From Cacajao melanocephalus (taxonomy: Eukaryota > Chordata > Mammalia > Primates > Pitheciidae): 64,000 bases of DNA. This document shows, one piece after another, positions 22,735 through 35,059 of this stretch (the stretch's first letter is position 1; every line of letters starts with the position of its first letter). The stretch spans positions 1 through 64,000 of the forward strand of contig CAUYLG010004978.1 in NCBI GenBank assembly GCA_963573385.1. Direction: 5' to 3'. The translations under genes were made by a program, and so were the position numbers. The notes below the pieces were generated by a model. That model was not told the origin of the DNA. It searched no databases and was given only the letters and a program-made list of their open reading frames with translations.

Positions 22735-22870
22735 TTTATGTTTTAAAGAAATGTCATTGTGTATATTTAAGGTATACAAACATAATGTTATGGCACACAT
22801 TTAGATATGAAGCAAATGAACATATCTAGCATCTGGTTTTTGTTCTTGTGGCAAGAGCAGTATAAATCTA
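22735..22870. repeat. Probable old L1 3'-region fragment
   Basis: ATTGTGTATATTTAAGGTAT, ACAAACATAATGTTATGGCA and GAACATATCTAGCATCTGG resemble a recurrent L1M 3' segment. Orientation and subfamily not assigned. Confidence 0.45.
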
Positions 22871-22972
22871 TTTGTCTACCATGAATCCCATGAACAGTCA
22901 GCACTCCATACTCAACGGGTGCTACATCCATCAATTCAACCAACCACAGATCAAGAATATTTTAAAATAATA

Positions 22973-23286
<314 letters not shown>

Positions 23287-23357
23287 ACAATACAACAAAA
23301 AACAGTACAAATGAAAAGCAATACAGTGAAACAGCTATTTACATAGAGATGATTTAA

Positions 23358-23490
23358 GTAGGCACAGTGGTGCATGTACGTCCCAGCTACTTGGGAGACT
23401 GAGGCCAGATAATCACTTAAGCCCAGGAGTTCAAGACCAGCCTGGGCAACGTAGTAAGACATTCCATCTCTAAAAAGAAATCAAAGAAAA
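23358..23490 (+). mobile_element. Partial Alu (monomer-sized) inside the MER2-like element
   Basis: GGCACAGTGGTGCATGTACG, CCCAGCTACTTGGGAGACTG, GCCCAGGAGTTCAAGACCAG, AACGTAGTAAGACATTCCAT then an A/AG-rich tail. It is about one Alu monomer long and lacks a complete left arm; a FLAM or 5'-truncated AluJ is likely. Confidence 0.7.
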
Positions 23491-23632
23491 AGAAAGAAAG
23501 AAAACATTACGTGACACTGTGTGTAGTATATATGCAAATAATAAACCATTATATAAAGAATTTAAGCATCACAAATTTTCACATAGGCAGAGGTCGTGGA
23601 ACCAATCCCCCATGGATACCAAGGGGCACTAT

Positions 23633-25173
23633 ACATACAATTTTTGTTACCTATAGTCCACGCAGACTTGGTATGTTTAAAAGCATATTCCTATAGCATA
23701 TAATTATTTCCATGTGTAAACAAAAGTGACTCATCTGCTCTTATTTATGATCTGCTTTAAAAAAAAATCTTTTAAATTAAATATGGACACTTACCATGTC
23801 ATTAATTATTCTAAACCATTTTAAATCACATTTAACCCTCTAGTGCTGAATCTTGTATTATTGGGAGGAATTTAGGTTCTGATATCTTAAGTGAAAATCC
23901 TATGTTGTCAAAGTTAATGTTGAACGTCTGTTACGTCAATAGACAAACAGTTGCGGTGTAGAGTACACCCTCTCAACTCTAACACAATCCGCTTTTTTCT
24001 CCAGTGTTGGAGCAGACCACGGTTTCTTTGGGTCATTATTTGAAAAAGTAGTTAGCTTGCATTTATAGGTATTTGATGCAAAAAAATACGATCAGCATCA
24101 TGACTGTTTGCCTAGCACGTAGAGTTAAATATTCGTGTTACAACATCACCATCTCTCATCCTGTGGGCCTTCCCTTTTGCTGGACATTCCTCACTCTCAT
24201 TTTGACCTCCTCCTTGGGAACTAAACAGATGTTCTGAAGTTCCCAAATAGTCACACCACAGACTGAATTGTACAGAAATTCAGTTCTTGGAAGATGTCAG
24301 AATTTGAAGGAACATTGAAGATCATCTCACTTCCCCTCCTCTCCCATTATCAAGATGGAAACTGAAGCTTGAAGGGTGGAAGGGACACCTAACAGGCTGG
24401 CAGTGGCCGAGCCTGGCTGACCTCAGCCCATGTAACACGGACACCTGCTTTTGGAGTTCCTGGCAGGGCTGGCAGGAATCTTGGCTGTGATATAACCCGG
24501 CCCCACCAGGTGGCTTGACACACAGTTCCTCAGAGGCCATACTTCCAGCCCTGGACTTGCGTACACACACACTACCATCCCATGAGTGCTCGCAGGCTGT
24601 GAATGCTCATGACTTGTCTGAGCCTTGCAACAGCTCTGGCAGGTTGGCCAGAGTACAGATTATCATCCCCATTTCACAAATAGAAACACTCAGGCTCAAA
24701 AAGGGAGAGGAACTTGACCAGGGTCACAAAGCTGGCCCCTGGGATCTCCTGTGAGTCATTTATCTGAGGCCAACTCCAGGGATTTTTTTTCTTCAGGGTA
24801 CTTCTCCTATGACCCACTACATCACACTGTGTTTCGTAAGTCAACGAGAATGTAGAACCATTTCTCCAGTCGGGACAGATACTACTGGGGAGTGAAAGCA
24901 AACTAGAGCATAGGACTCTTAGCTTCAGGCCAGCGGTCCTGGGACCTTCACTCATCAACACAAAGCCCTAGTTTCACTTAGAAAAGGTGTCCCACTCTGT
25001 GGAGGCCCAACCTCTAGGCTCACGGCTCAGTGGACAGAGCAAGGGCTGGAGTTCTACCACGACGCTTCCCCAACAGGAACTAAGGCGATGCTACTGTGTA
25101 GAACACAACTTCCTCAGCCAATTACAGCAGTCTCGTCTGTACTTACTCAACCGAGTTCTCTTCTGACGACAAC
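23633..25173. other. Intergenic stretch, one MIR, otherwise unassigned
   Basis: A reverse MIR core is visible at about 24655-24745 (CATCCCCATTTCACAAATAG, GAACTTGACCAGGGTCACAA). The rest, including A/T-rich 23640-24120, gave nothing I can name. Confidence 0.45.
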
Positions 25174-25260
25174 AGAAAAGTTTGCTTTTCTTAATCCAAA
25201 TGGCTCGCATGGCATTTTTCTATGCCAAAGAGCCATCCACCCCTTTTTTCCTTCCCATTT
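25174..25260 (+). repeat. Distant third copy of the 27-kb tandem duplication (partial)
   Basis: GAAAAGTTTGCTTTTCTTAA through ATCCACCCCTTTTTTCCTTC matches the second half of the 174-bp unit at 26914-27261, including CCAAATGGCTCGCATGGC. It lies about 1.85 kb upstream, same strand. Confidence 0.88.
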
Positions 25261-25529
25261 ATCCACCACACTGGCCAGTCACATCGCTGTGATAGTCATT
25301 ACCTAGCCTCAACTCATTGTCTGTGTCTGAAAGACACAGAATTTCCTCCAACTAGCCAGCCTCCCCTTTGACCCTGCAAGGACAGTGAGAGAAGGCAGTA
25401 GGGCAACCTGGGCTGTTTACCATGCAAAGCCAGCACCTCCTGGAGGAAACCTTAGTGTTTTTGGTTGTAGACACTCAGCTTGGTGAAGGTTGAGAAAGAA
25501 TGTTGTTTCGGAACAGCTTCTTGCCAAGG

Positions 25530-25830
25530 TCAACCCCAACTGCAGGGTCAGGCTTATTCACATCTCCCGCCTCTGCTCAGGTGGTATTCCCTCTCTGCCT
25601 GGCATGCGCTCCTCTCTTCTCCCTGGTGATCTACTCTTCACATCTTGCTTTCTATGAACCCTGCCTTGGCCTCTCTAGGAAGCTGGGAACTCTCCTCTCT
25701 ACTCTCCTGCAGAATATCACCAGTGTCATTTATCACTTTGAACACTGACTTTTGTGATCAGTTACGTGCCTGTCTCCTTCCCTGGACACTGAGTCATTCA
25801 AGGTCTGCAATGTGTCATACAGATGTCTGT
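25530..25830 (+). repeat. Diverged L2-like fragment
   Basis: CTCAGGTGGTATTCCCTCTC, TGCCTGGCATGCGCTCCTCT, AACCCTGCCTTGGCCTCTCT and GTGTCATTTATCACTTTGAA follow forward L2 3' sequence. Confidence 0.5.
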
Positions 25831-26913
25831 GACTCCGGAGCCCATATAAATGACCTCATTTTCCCAGAGTCTCTCCAGTCCTTTCTGTGGTCACCTTTTC
25901 GTTTAATGAGAATAAATGGCTCCAGTCTCCATCCCTCATACCTTGGTAAGTCAATTGCCCTCCCTGTGAACTCTGGAAAGAGAGATGAGAGAGATTGTCT
26001 GGCGATGGCCTGGGGAACTCACTCTGTGCTTCTTGGACAGTGAACTATCAGGGACCAAGAGCCCTCTCCTCCCAGCTAGCGGGGTTGCCCTTGAGATGAG
26101 CTTTGGCTAGACTGGCTCTTCCATCCCCGGCAGCAGGAACTGCAACTTTACATGGTGCTCAAGATATCCAAGCCTGGAGCAGCCAGTTTCCCACACAACA
26201 GCTATAAACACCTCACACCAAAATGCACTGAGCAGCCTGGCAATTAACCCCTCTACTGAGAAAGCTGCTTCCTCATGGCAGAGGCTATGCCCCTCCCCTG
26301 GGAAGTCACTCTTTGCCTCTCAGCGGTGACGGGAGGATGAGTTTCCTGTGTCCTCTCCTCTTGCCAACCTGACCTTGGGAGTTTCCTTTTAGCAAGAAAA
26401 CCAACACCATGCCAACACCGGAATTCATTCCCATCACTGATGCCTGTCCAATGGTGATGCCCAGGGATGATTCAGTGGTGCCTGGTGATGATCCAGTGTG
26501 TGCAACAAAGGATGCCCCAGACAGACTGGTCCTCCCGTGCCCACCTCCAGAGTGTGGCCTCTAGATTCCAGTCCTCCTCACTCAGCATCTGCCTCCTGCT
26601 CCTGCTGCCTTCTTCCTGAAATGCCTCACCCCTCCATGGCTTCGACTCTCACCTCCCATTTCCCAAACCCAATTGCTTACATGGTAGAGTCTTCCTAAAG
26701 GCTGGGTCATAAATATAAAAGATCAAGAAACCACTGGATATGTAACACAAGATCATTCTGAGTTCTTGGTCATCATACCACTGGACCACTACTATGTCCT
26801 TTCTTCTCCCCAAGCCCAGCCTCCCATTAGCCTGTGGAACTTAACTAGTAAGAATTGTTTCTATATTCTCCTCCTCCCCTCTTTCCAGACTGTGGCCTTT
26901 CCCTCCCTCTTCC
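25831..26913. other. Intergenic stretch with no recognised element
   Basis: About 1.1 kb without a gene or repeat that I can name. Open frames here are short and unconvincing. Confidence 0.4.
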
Positions 26914-27261
26914 CAACAGAAAAAAAATCTGAAATTATGATTATGTTATCAGGAAAATTGTCTTCATCTGTAACTAGCCTGTGCTCATACCCTGAGGAGG
27001 GTAGGGAGAAAAGTTCACTTTTCTTAATCCAAATGGCTCGCATGGCATTTTTCTATACCAAAGAGCTGTCCACCCCTGTTTTCCTTCCCATCAGAAAAAA
27101 ATCTGAAATTATGATTATGTCATTAGGAAAGTTGTCTTCATCTATAACTAGCCTATGTTCATACCCTGAGGAGGGTAGGGAGAAAAGTTAGCTTTTCTTA
27201 ATCCAAATGGCTTGCATGGCATTTTTCTACATCAAAGAGCTGTCCACCCTTGTTTTCCATC
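26914..27261 (+). repeat. 174-bp tandem duplication, two copies
   Basis: GAAATTATGATTATG occurs at 26931 and 27105, and TTCTTAATCCAAATGGCT at 27021 and 27195; both pairs give a period of 174 bp. The copies share CTTCATCT, TAACTAGCCT, CATACCCTGAGGAGGGTAGG, TTTTTCTA and AAAGAGCTGTCCACCC. A rough count gives a little under 10% difference. An open frame through both copies repeats EIMIMSGKLSSS-like text, a result of the duplication with a period divisible by three. Confidence 0.95.
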
Positions 27262-27462
27262 TTTAGCCCCACCAAAACATTTCAGAGGCTTTGAAATTCT
27301 AGTAGTTCCTTGGTGTGCACTTCAGCAGGTTCACTCCCTGCCCCTTCCAACTCTACTGATGATAACACAAGGTCCCGTATCCCTGTGTGGTGGAGTTTCC
27401 CCGGGGCACATGTTGTGTGACTTCTTCCTTTCACTCCAGCACAGTGTGAGTGAGTGGATGCT

Positions 27463-27612
27463 GTATTTCTGTGTGTGTGTGTCAGGGGAGAGGGTATACG
27501 TGTATTGGAGTTGAAGATCACCCACATGTGTGAATGTGTGTGGATTTACTCCCTCGTGCTGTTCTGGGAGGAATGTGTGTGTGCTGTGCACATGTGTGCT
27601 TATGTGTGCTGG
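27463..27612. repeat. GT-rich degenerate tract
   Basis: Clusters of GTGTGTGT (27469-27482, 27532-27542, 27574-27584) in a T/G-biased background ending GTGTGCTTATGTGTGCTGGG. Eroded microsatellite, possible Z-DNA. Confidence 0.7.
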
Positions 27613-28785
27613 GGCTGGAGGTAGGGTAGCATGCAGAAGAAGAGATTTGTATAGGATTTGTGATTTCTTAGGCTGCCTCTTGCCAAGTGGTTTCCTCTGT
27701 AGCTCAGAATCAGCCCATATGGGCTGGGGTGGAAAATAACCACTGTAAGCAAGCAGTCCGTGACTCATTCCGAAAGCATGTGGGCCCACCACTTACTACA
27801 GTGTGTCTCACAATTGAATCTGCTCACCTTGCCTTCAGGCTGTGCCTCTGAGGCCCCGTATTCCTTTCCAAAATTGTGGGAGGGACCATGGAGACCCTTT
27901 ATCACATCCATCACCTCTACTTTCTTTTGCTTGGTCCTCTTGCCTGGAACAAAACTCACACTGCCATTTCTGCAGACTCTGTATCCAAAGATCACCCCAT
28001 TAAAGCCTCTGTACTCTCCCCAAGAGGTCCTGGGGAGTGCCTTCAAGGTTCCATAAGCGTCCTTGTGGCTATATCTGCTCTGTCATCCCTTTCAATCAAC
28101 TTTCAAATGGGAAGCTCATTACCAGAGGGAACTTCTGATTATCAGTGCAGTGGATTGTAAATTTCACAGTCACAAAAACAGATAAGTAAGAGTCCAACTT
28201 AAAAGTACTTTGGGCCCTCATCTTGCCAGATAACCGGAAACATAATTTAGTCACTTCTTGACAAATGGAGCCACTGCGTGTACACGTGCAGTCTCTTTGG
28301 GATAGACAGTCAAGAGACTTCTCTCTCACTGAGTAACATCTGAATTCCTGGGTCTGGGGCATTGATGAAGAGTGGTTGTCTGCTCCCTGTCCCAGCTGTT
28401 TGCCAATGTCATGACGTGATGTTAATATCCTCTTCTAGGATTTGGTCTTTGCCTCTTGAGTGGCAGGGAAATAACAGCTTTGCAGAGGCTGCTCAAGGTG
28501 GTGAGAGCAAGAGCTATAGCTCCTTCCTTGACCCCAAACCACCAGTTTGGCTATTACAAGATAATTGAGTGACTTATTTACATGCTGCATGCTATTTTTT
28601 GTTGCTGTACATTTTAATTTCCAATGTTATTTTGGGCGACTTAAAGGAAGTCACTGGGAAAGAAAACTTTGCCTTGACATGCAGAAACTGCTACCTAACC
28701 TATACAGAATAGGAATACAGGCTTTGGAGAGGACAGATCAGCTCTGTCAGAGTGTGAATTCTCTGACTCATCAAAGTTAAAATGT
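27613..28785. other. Intergenic stretch with no recognised element
   Basis: About 1.2 kb with no feature I can support on either strand. Confidence 0.4.
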
Positions 28786-29245
28786 AATCAATAAATATTC
28801 TTTTTTTATATTAATGTAAGTCTTTATTTGGTTTATCCTATAGAAGATATTAGTTTCAAAATAATAATAGCAAATATTATACTAACCACAAGACTATTGG
28901 ATGAAGTTAAAGATTTTTTCATTCTTATTTGTCTTTAGAATATATTCTACTGGATAATACAATCAAACCAGTGTATTCTAAAGTCACTTGAAATAACATT
29001 TTTCTCTATGTTATGTAACCAATTGATATATAATTTGCTTTTTAACTTAATTATATGTTTTAGAATATATAAAACAACTATGTGATTCAAAAATAAAACC
29101 ATATAATACAGTATGTTGAGATAAATCTTGCTTCCAATACTGTCCCCTTCTCTTTCCAATAATTAACTACTAAAAAAAAGTTTTTGGTTTATCCTTTTTG
29201 CAAACATGAGCAAATATATATAACTTGCGTTTTAAAAAATAGCTC
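28786..29245. other. A/T-rich intergenic DNA
   Basis: Strongly A/T-rich, with runs such as TTTTTTTATATTAATG and AAAAAAAAG. It may be a decayed L1 but no diagnostic segment was found. Confidence 0.4.
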
Positions 29246-29857
29246 CGAATCCTAGACAGATACAGTATGTTTTCCCCTGAGCCATTATTCCAATGAATGA
29301 TTTCTTGGTTACCACACTGATAATTCAACCTTTACTCCCAGCCTCTAATCAATTTGAAGGTATTTATCCCTGAATTCAGATGTCCATACTTTTGTCTGCA
29401 TTTTTGTCCCCAAACTCTGTTTTAATTAGTTCTTATTGTTCCCAGACTTCTTCAATGTTATCTTTTACTGTTTAAGATTGAAAAGTAGTTTTCTTCTGCA
29501 CTGTGTAAATCCTGGAATTCTCTTTTCCTCCTTTCGGCAAACCAGCTGAATCTGCTCTGAACTCACACCATGCCTATGGTTCCTTGTTGAATGTAGGCAA
29601 TCGTAACCAAAACATATAAATAACATTTTGTTTCCTGAACTCTTCCTCTAGGGTTATAAATTCACTAGACATATGATCTGCTTTCCAGGTTGCTATAATG
29701 ACAGTTTTATCAAATGGATAGCCACTGTAGCCTCTGCAAATATTCTTGATGGAGATAAGTGAATCAGTTTTAGAGCCACATTTTATTGAAGATCTTTATT
29801 TTTTCTTAAAAAAAAGTTCATTGTTTTTTAATTTAAAAAGTCATACATTTAAAATGT

Positions 29858-29889
29858 AATATATATATATACACACACACATATATATT

Positions 29890-29933
<44 letters not shown>

Positions 29934-29935
29934 AC
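29858..29935. repeat. (TA)n(CA)n compound microsatellite
   Basis: ATATATATATATACACACAC, ATATATATTC, then CA run, then a final TA run to about 29932. Alternating purine-pyrimidine along the whole tract. Confidence 0.95.
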
Positions 29936-30214
29936 TAAAAAATTGAAAGTCACCAGTAATCCCAACAGAAATTCCAAAGATAACCATTGTAAATATTTTG
30001 ATGTATCCTTCTGGCCTTTTGTCTCTCTGTGTGGGTGTGTGTACATTTAAAGATAACACTAATTGTTTACATATACTTTCATTCCTTTTTAGGGGGAAAG
30101 GTTTTTATATTTCTATATCATGAGCTGTTTCAATTTTTCACTAATATCTCTGTGAAGCCATTGAAGATGAAATTGAAAGAGAAGAGAAACTTAAAAAAGA
30201 AAATCTATCTCTTC

Positions 30215-30415
30215 TTGAGCACATATTACGTGCCAGTCATTGTCTGGGTGTCTGATATATCTTATCTCACCTCTCTTCACAAGAGCCTTAAAGGGTAGGT
30301 ACTGTCCTCTCCCTCATTTTATACAACAGGAAAATAGATGAGTAACATGTCCAAGATAACAGATAGAAAGTTGTGGAAATAAGAATTGAATTGATACATA
30401 AGATTCCCAAAAATC
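30215..30415 (-). repeat. MIR fragment
   Basis: GAGCACATATTACGTGCCAG, AAAGGGTAGGTACTGTCCTC, CATTTTATACAACAGGAAAA and CATGTCCAAGATAACAGATA follow reverse-strand MIR. Confidence 0.65.
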
Positions 30416-30437
30416 AAGGTCTTAATCACCACACCAT

Positions 30438-30491
30438 TAATTAATTAGTTGATTAGCTGGTTAATTAACTAATTAATTAATTAATTAATTT
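30438..30491. repeat. (TTAA)n simple repeat
   Basis: ATTAATTAATTAGTTGATTA followed by AATTAATTAATTAATTAATT. About 50 bp, palindromic unit. Confidence 0.9.
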
Positions 30492-30494
30492 GTT

Positions 30495-31400
30495 TATTCA
30501 TTCCACAAATGGTTGAGTCCTTGCTATTACCAGGCATTATTCTGGAATACGTCTATAATCAGAACAGGCAAAAAGAAATGCTCCCATGGAGTTATATTCT
30601 GCTGGGGGTTAGGTGGGCTGAAAATAGACAATGAATAAGAAAGAGCAGAAATGTTACAATATAGTAAATGTCTGTAAGTACTACAGAGAATAACACAACA
30701 GGGAGGTGTGATGGGACAGCCATGCAATTTGAAATAGAATGCATAAGGCAGACCTCATTGAGAAGGTGATATGTGAGCTAAGTCTTGAAGGAGGTGAAGG
30801 AGTGAAGCAGGTTGATGTCTGGGGGAAGAACACTCAGGCAGAGGGAACAGCATGTGCAAAGCCCCTGAGGCAAAGGGGTGCTTGGGCTGTGTGAGGAACA
30901 AAAGGAGGTCAGAGTATCTGGGATAGAGTGAGCAGAAGAGAGCAGGGAGGAGAGTAGATTTGAGATTTGGATCCAGTCACACTGTAAATCCACATACAGA
31001 CGTACGCTTTTTCTTTAGGAGTGATGGGAAGGTATTAGCAGACTGAATAGAGTGGCATCATTCAGCTTGGATTTTAACAGGATACTTCTGGTATTTGTGT
31101 GTACAAAAAGCTCTCCAGAGAGCAAGGATGGAGAGTCAGGAAGCTAATGCAAGCATCCAAGAAAAAGGTGAAGGAATGGGCCAGGGCACTGACAGGGAAT
31201 GTGAGCTGTGGTCACATTCCAGGTCTATTTTGAAGGCAGCAAAGAAGGCGCATGAGGGTGGGAGTGCTGAGGGTTACGCTATGCATTTAAGGCTTTAAGG
31301 TTGGATGAGATCGCCAAAGACTTGTGTCCTAGACGAGAGGAGAGGCTGAGGCCTGAGCCCTGGGCATCCTAACACAGAGGTTGGAAAGACAAAGGGAAAG
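30495..31400 (-). mobile_element. L2 LINE fragment, 3' UTR and end of ORF2
   Basis: The stretch runs as the reverse complement of L2. It has the 3' terminus (TTCATTCCACAAATGGTTGA, ACCAGGCATTATTCTGGAAT), then CCTCATTGAGAAGGTGATAT, CTTGAAGGAGGTGAAGGAG, AACAGCATGTGCAAAGCCCC, and at about 31300 GGATGAGATCGCCAAAG, the site of the SLGDLI codons of L2 reverse transcriptase. It is long for an L2 relic. Stops and indels abound, so it is not coding. Confidence 0.85.
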
Positions 31401-31479
31401 CAGCAAAGGCAACTGAAGACAATTTAGTTAGTGAGACAGAATATCTGTCTCTTTTGAGAGCCAATCTGGGGCAAGTTCA

Positions 31480-31640
31480 CTGACATTATTTCATCAAATC
31501 CCTATTCCAATCTTGTTGGGGAAAGTATTCTACCCACTTTATAGATAAGAGAAATAGAGACTCAGAGGGAAGAAAGAAATTATTCAAGGTATCAAATAAG
31601 CAGGAAACAGAACTGGGATCGCAGCCTTTTTCTGAATGTA
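31480..31640 (-). repeat. MIR fragment
   Basis: CCCACTTTATAGATAAGAGA, AGACTCAGAGGGAAGAAAG and AACAGAACTGGGATCGCAG follow reverse-strand MIR. Confidence 0.65.
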
Positions 31641-32770
31641 AAGGGCAGGTTTCTTGGCCTGGCTGGGTCCTTGCCCTGTGCATTAGATGAGGTAATATGG
31701 AAGCTCAAGTTTCTCTTGCTGCAATAATCCCCAGGCAGCAGCCCTCAACCACAGCAGAAAGAGAGCTGGTTGGTGCATATTTCAGTTTCCTCCACCTTGA
31801 GTGAAGCAATTCCGAGATGTGCCATCCACCTCCTCCCAGAATTCCCCAGTGTAATTGATACCTGGTTGCCCATGGTCACCGCTGTGGGTTGACAATGGTT
31901 CCTTTCCGTCCCTCCCTCACCTGCTCATTCCCTTGGTGGCATTGCTTAGATCACCTCCCTTACAAATCCCGTGCACACATATTCTTATTGTAGAGGCTGC
32001 TTCTGGAGAAATCCAAAAGTACACTCTTGTGTGAAGAACAAAACACACAGCTTGAGCCTGAGGACGGACACGTCCCAGCACCCTGGCTGCCCCTTACTGT
32101 TGTACCGCAGCCTAAGGTGTGTAGAGGTGGGTGCCGTGCACACTGTGTCTGCCTGTGCGACACACGTGCATCCAGGTGCACGTCCTTCTGTGGATGCGGG
32201 CAGGTGTCCGCGTCTGTGTGCCAGCTCAGGTGTTAAGAGCAGGGAAGGAAAACTGAAGCAGGTCCTTATGTAAATATTGGGCAACCAGAACACTTTTCTG
32301 TTGCTTCGAGTCATTTCAGAGTTTCTGAAACTTTACTGCTGCTCCCCTGGGTTGGAGGGTGGGAGTGGAGGTGGAGGAAAAGGATCTGGAGATTCAGAGC
32401 CCAGGGGAAGATCTGCTGAAGAGAGAGAAGTTTTTGCAGTCTTTTGGCAAAGTAGGTGCTACCTCTGTGGCTCTAGATAGCACAGAATTCACTGAAGGAC
32501 ATGAGATGCCCAGTGGCTCCCCCGTGCCAACCTGCCCCAATGCTCCCAACTCAAGAGAAAAGAGGTTAGCAGACACCTGATTCAAAACAGTTCTAGATTT
32601 AATGACAGAAGCTGTAGGTTTGAGGTTTACAATCTCAGTTTTCATCCCTGACCGTGTCATTCCGCTGCTCTGAGCGCAGGGCTCTTGCCTGTGGCAAGAG
32701 GATGAGGAAGCCTGCCCCAGGACCCCTTAGGGTGGTTGTGAGTCTCCTGTGAGTCTAGCAGCCAGAGGAG
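31641..32770. other. Intergenic stretch with no recognised element
   Basis: About 1.1 kb. 32110-32230 is rich in short GTGCA/GTGTC motifs but does not form a clear repeat. No gene supported. Confidence 0.4.
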
Positions 32771-32784
32771 GGCATCTGAAAGAA

Positions 32785-32990
32785 CATTTCAGAACCAGGC
32801 AGATACAGGTTCAAAAATTGTCTCTGACATTTCCTTAACCCGACCTTGAGAAGTACATTAACCACTCTGAACCTCTGTATTCCTATCAGTAAAATGGGGA
32901 TTTAAAATGTTTTAATTTGTTTTAATTAAGTAATGTAACATGTAAATTACACATTAATTCACTGGGATATAGAATGTGCTTATAAATGTC
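32785..32990 (+). repeat. MIR fragment
   Basis: CAGGCAGATACAGGTTCAAA, GTACATTAACCACTCTGAAC, TCAGTAAAATGGGGATTTAA and GGGATATAGAATGTGCTTAT follow forward MIR. Confidence 0.7.
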
Positions 32991-33139
32991 TGTTTCCTCC
33001 TTTCTGTCTACCCTGATACTTCCCAGAAGAGTGAGGGAAAATAGAGACAAGCATAGGTAGAAAGTTGAGAGAGAAATAGATTTGAGGCATAGAGCATTTT
33101 TCTTTGGTTAACCATTGCAGAGGGTTACTAGAGCATTAA

Positions 33140-34205
33140 TTTAATCCAATATACAAACTTTACTGCCACAGACAATAAGGACAGGTAGAGAATGAAGAGT
33201 TGTAATAGACAAAGATTCCAAGTACAAATTGACAGGAAAAACACAAACCACCCAATAAAAAATAGGAAAAAGTATAAAATAAAGCAATCCAAATGAGCAA
33301 TAAACATAGTCAAAGATACTTACATTCATTAGAAGTCAGGGAAATAAAAATTAATATAAATTTCATGTAATTAACCAGACATTATTTTACATTTATCCAA
33401 CTGGCATGTCTAAAAAGAGTATTAACACTTACTGCTGGTAAGTGTTCCATGAAAAGAATGTTTGCATATATTGCTGGTGGAAATGCAAATTGTCACAGCA
33501 CTTGTATAAATCAATAGGGCAACATCTATTAAAATTGTAAAACATTAATATGGTTTGGCTCTTATTCCCACCCAAATCTCATTTTAAATTTTAATCCCCA
33601 TGTTTCAGGGGAGGGACCTGGTGGGTAGCGATTTGATCATGGGGGTGGATGTCCCCCATGCTGTTCTCATGATAATGAGTTCTCATGAGATCTGCTGATT
33701 TATAAGTGTGTGGTCCTTCCCCTTTCGCTCTCTCACTCCTCCTTCTGCTCTGCCATGTGAGGAAGGTGCCTTGGGTTTCCTTCACTTTTCGCCAAGATTG
33801 TGAGTTCCTGAGGCCTCCCAGCCATGCTTCCTATTAAGCCTGAAGAACTGTGAGTCAATGAAACCTGCTTTCATCATTAATTACCCAGTCTCAGGTAGTT
33901 CTTTGTAGCAGTGTGAGAACAAACTAACACACATATATTCTTTTATCCAGGAATTCCACTTGTGTGACTCAGTTCCATAAAAATTAAAGCATCAGCACAT
34001 CAAGGTACACATGCACACACAGTTAGGTGAAGGTTTAAATAAATAATGCTACGTTATGCCATGGCACATTATGTGATTATCTAAAAGACTGTATTTGGAT
34101 TATATTATTTGGATTTCCATGACACATTATTAAGCACTAAAATTAGATGCAAAGGATTGTTTTCATATCATATGTCATTTTTGGCAAAGCAAACATAATT
34201 TTTAA
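33140..34205 (+). mobile_element. Old L1 3'-end fragment split by a MaLR LTR
   Basis: Left part (to 33546) contains GAAATAAAAATTAATATAAA, ATATTGCTGGTGGAAATGCA and CAGCACTTGTATAAATCAAT, the end of L1 ORF2. The right part (from 33933) resumes with TATCCAGGAATTCCACTTGT, the L1 segment that normally follows after a short gap. Between them lies the MST-type LTR. Too decayed to code. Confidence 0.75.
33547..33932 (+). mobile_element. MST-type solo LTR (ERVL-MaLR) inserted in L1
   Basis: TAATATGGTTTGGCTCTTAT, CCCACCCAAATCTCATTTTA, GGGAGGGACCTGGTGGGTAG, GAGTTCTCATGAGATCTGCT, AAGATTGTGAGTTCCTGAGG, GTCAATGAAACCTGCTTTC and GAACAAACTAACACA are ordered MST/THE1 landmarks. Full length, no internal region. 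Confidence 0.88.
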
Positions 34206-35059
34206 AAAAAACTCTATACATAGATGCACACATTTGTGCAAAGCAGAGTGAAAAGTCGGATTACGTGACCATTGGGTTGTTAACAAGTTACTCAGAGTGG
34301 GTTCAAGGGTTGGGGTCCGGGAGGGATCTCATCATATGACAAGAAGGTAAAGAACACAAAAAGAGAAAAGAAGACAAAAAGCAGGACCATGAGATTAAAA
34401 GCATGTACAACAGAATCCCATGTATGTGTGTGTGTTGACATGCATTAAAAAGTTCAGAGAAAATAAAAGATAACATTAGATTTAGAACCTACTGACTCAA
34501 TAAATGGACATTATACATTGTTGAGTAAAATGAAGTTATAATGACAGTGAAAATGCCAGTGAGTCGGATTTAAACTTCCAGTGTCTTATGGAAAGGACAG
34601 TTCCACAAAGAAATGAGCAAGACACGGGTCTGTGGCAGCCAGTACTCAGAGAAGCTGGAGGCAGAGCCGACCATTGCAAGGGTGCAACTAAAAACACAGA
34701 AAAAGCAACCTTTCCTGTGATGGAATGGCCAACAGAAGTTGCGAGGAAGTGGAGAGAGAGAAGCAGAAGGAGTGAGGAAAAGTAAGGGAAAGTTTTGAGG
34801 TGCTGATTTTCTTATTCTACACAGTAGAAAATAAATAGGTCTCATGTCAATTCAATGGCTTAAAAATAGTAGCTTGAAGTGGATAATATATAAAGCTCTA
34901 ATCATAATAAACAGAATGAAAAATTAAAATATTTTTATTTCTAAATGAATGTTATGTTTAAACAGTATAATATTATAAATATTATATTTTAAATTAAATA
35001 TAACCAATAAAATAGTAGGCGTGGGAGAGAAAAGGGAGAGAGATCTTTGGCCCACCATG
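34206..35059. other. A-rich intergenic DNA, possibly more L1 3' sequence
   Basis: A/T-rich with (34425) GTATGTGTGTGTGTTGACAT. No diagnostic repeat landmark and no gene. Confidence 0.35.

Noticed and set aside
26766..27191. A 141-codon open frame with an internal repeat (GKLSSS)
   Set aside because: The repeat comes from the 174-bp DNA duplication whose period is divisible by three; no protein family is recognised.
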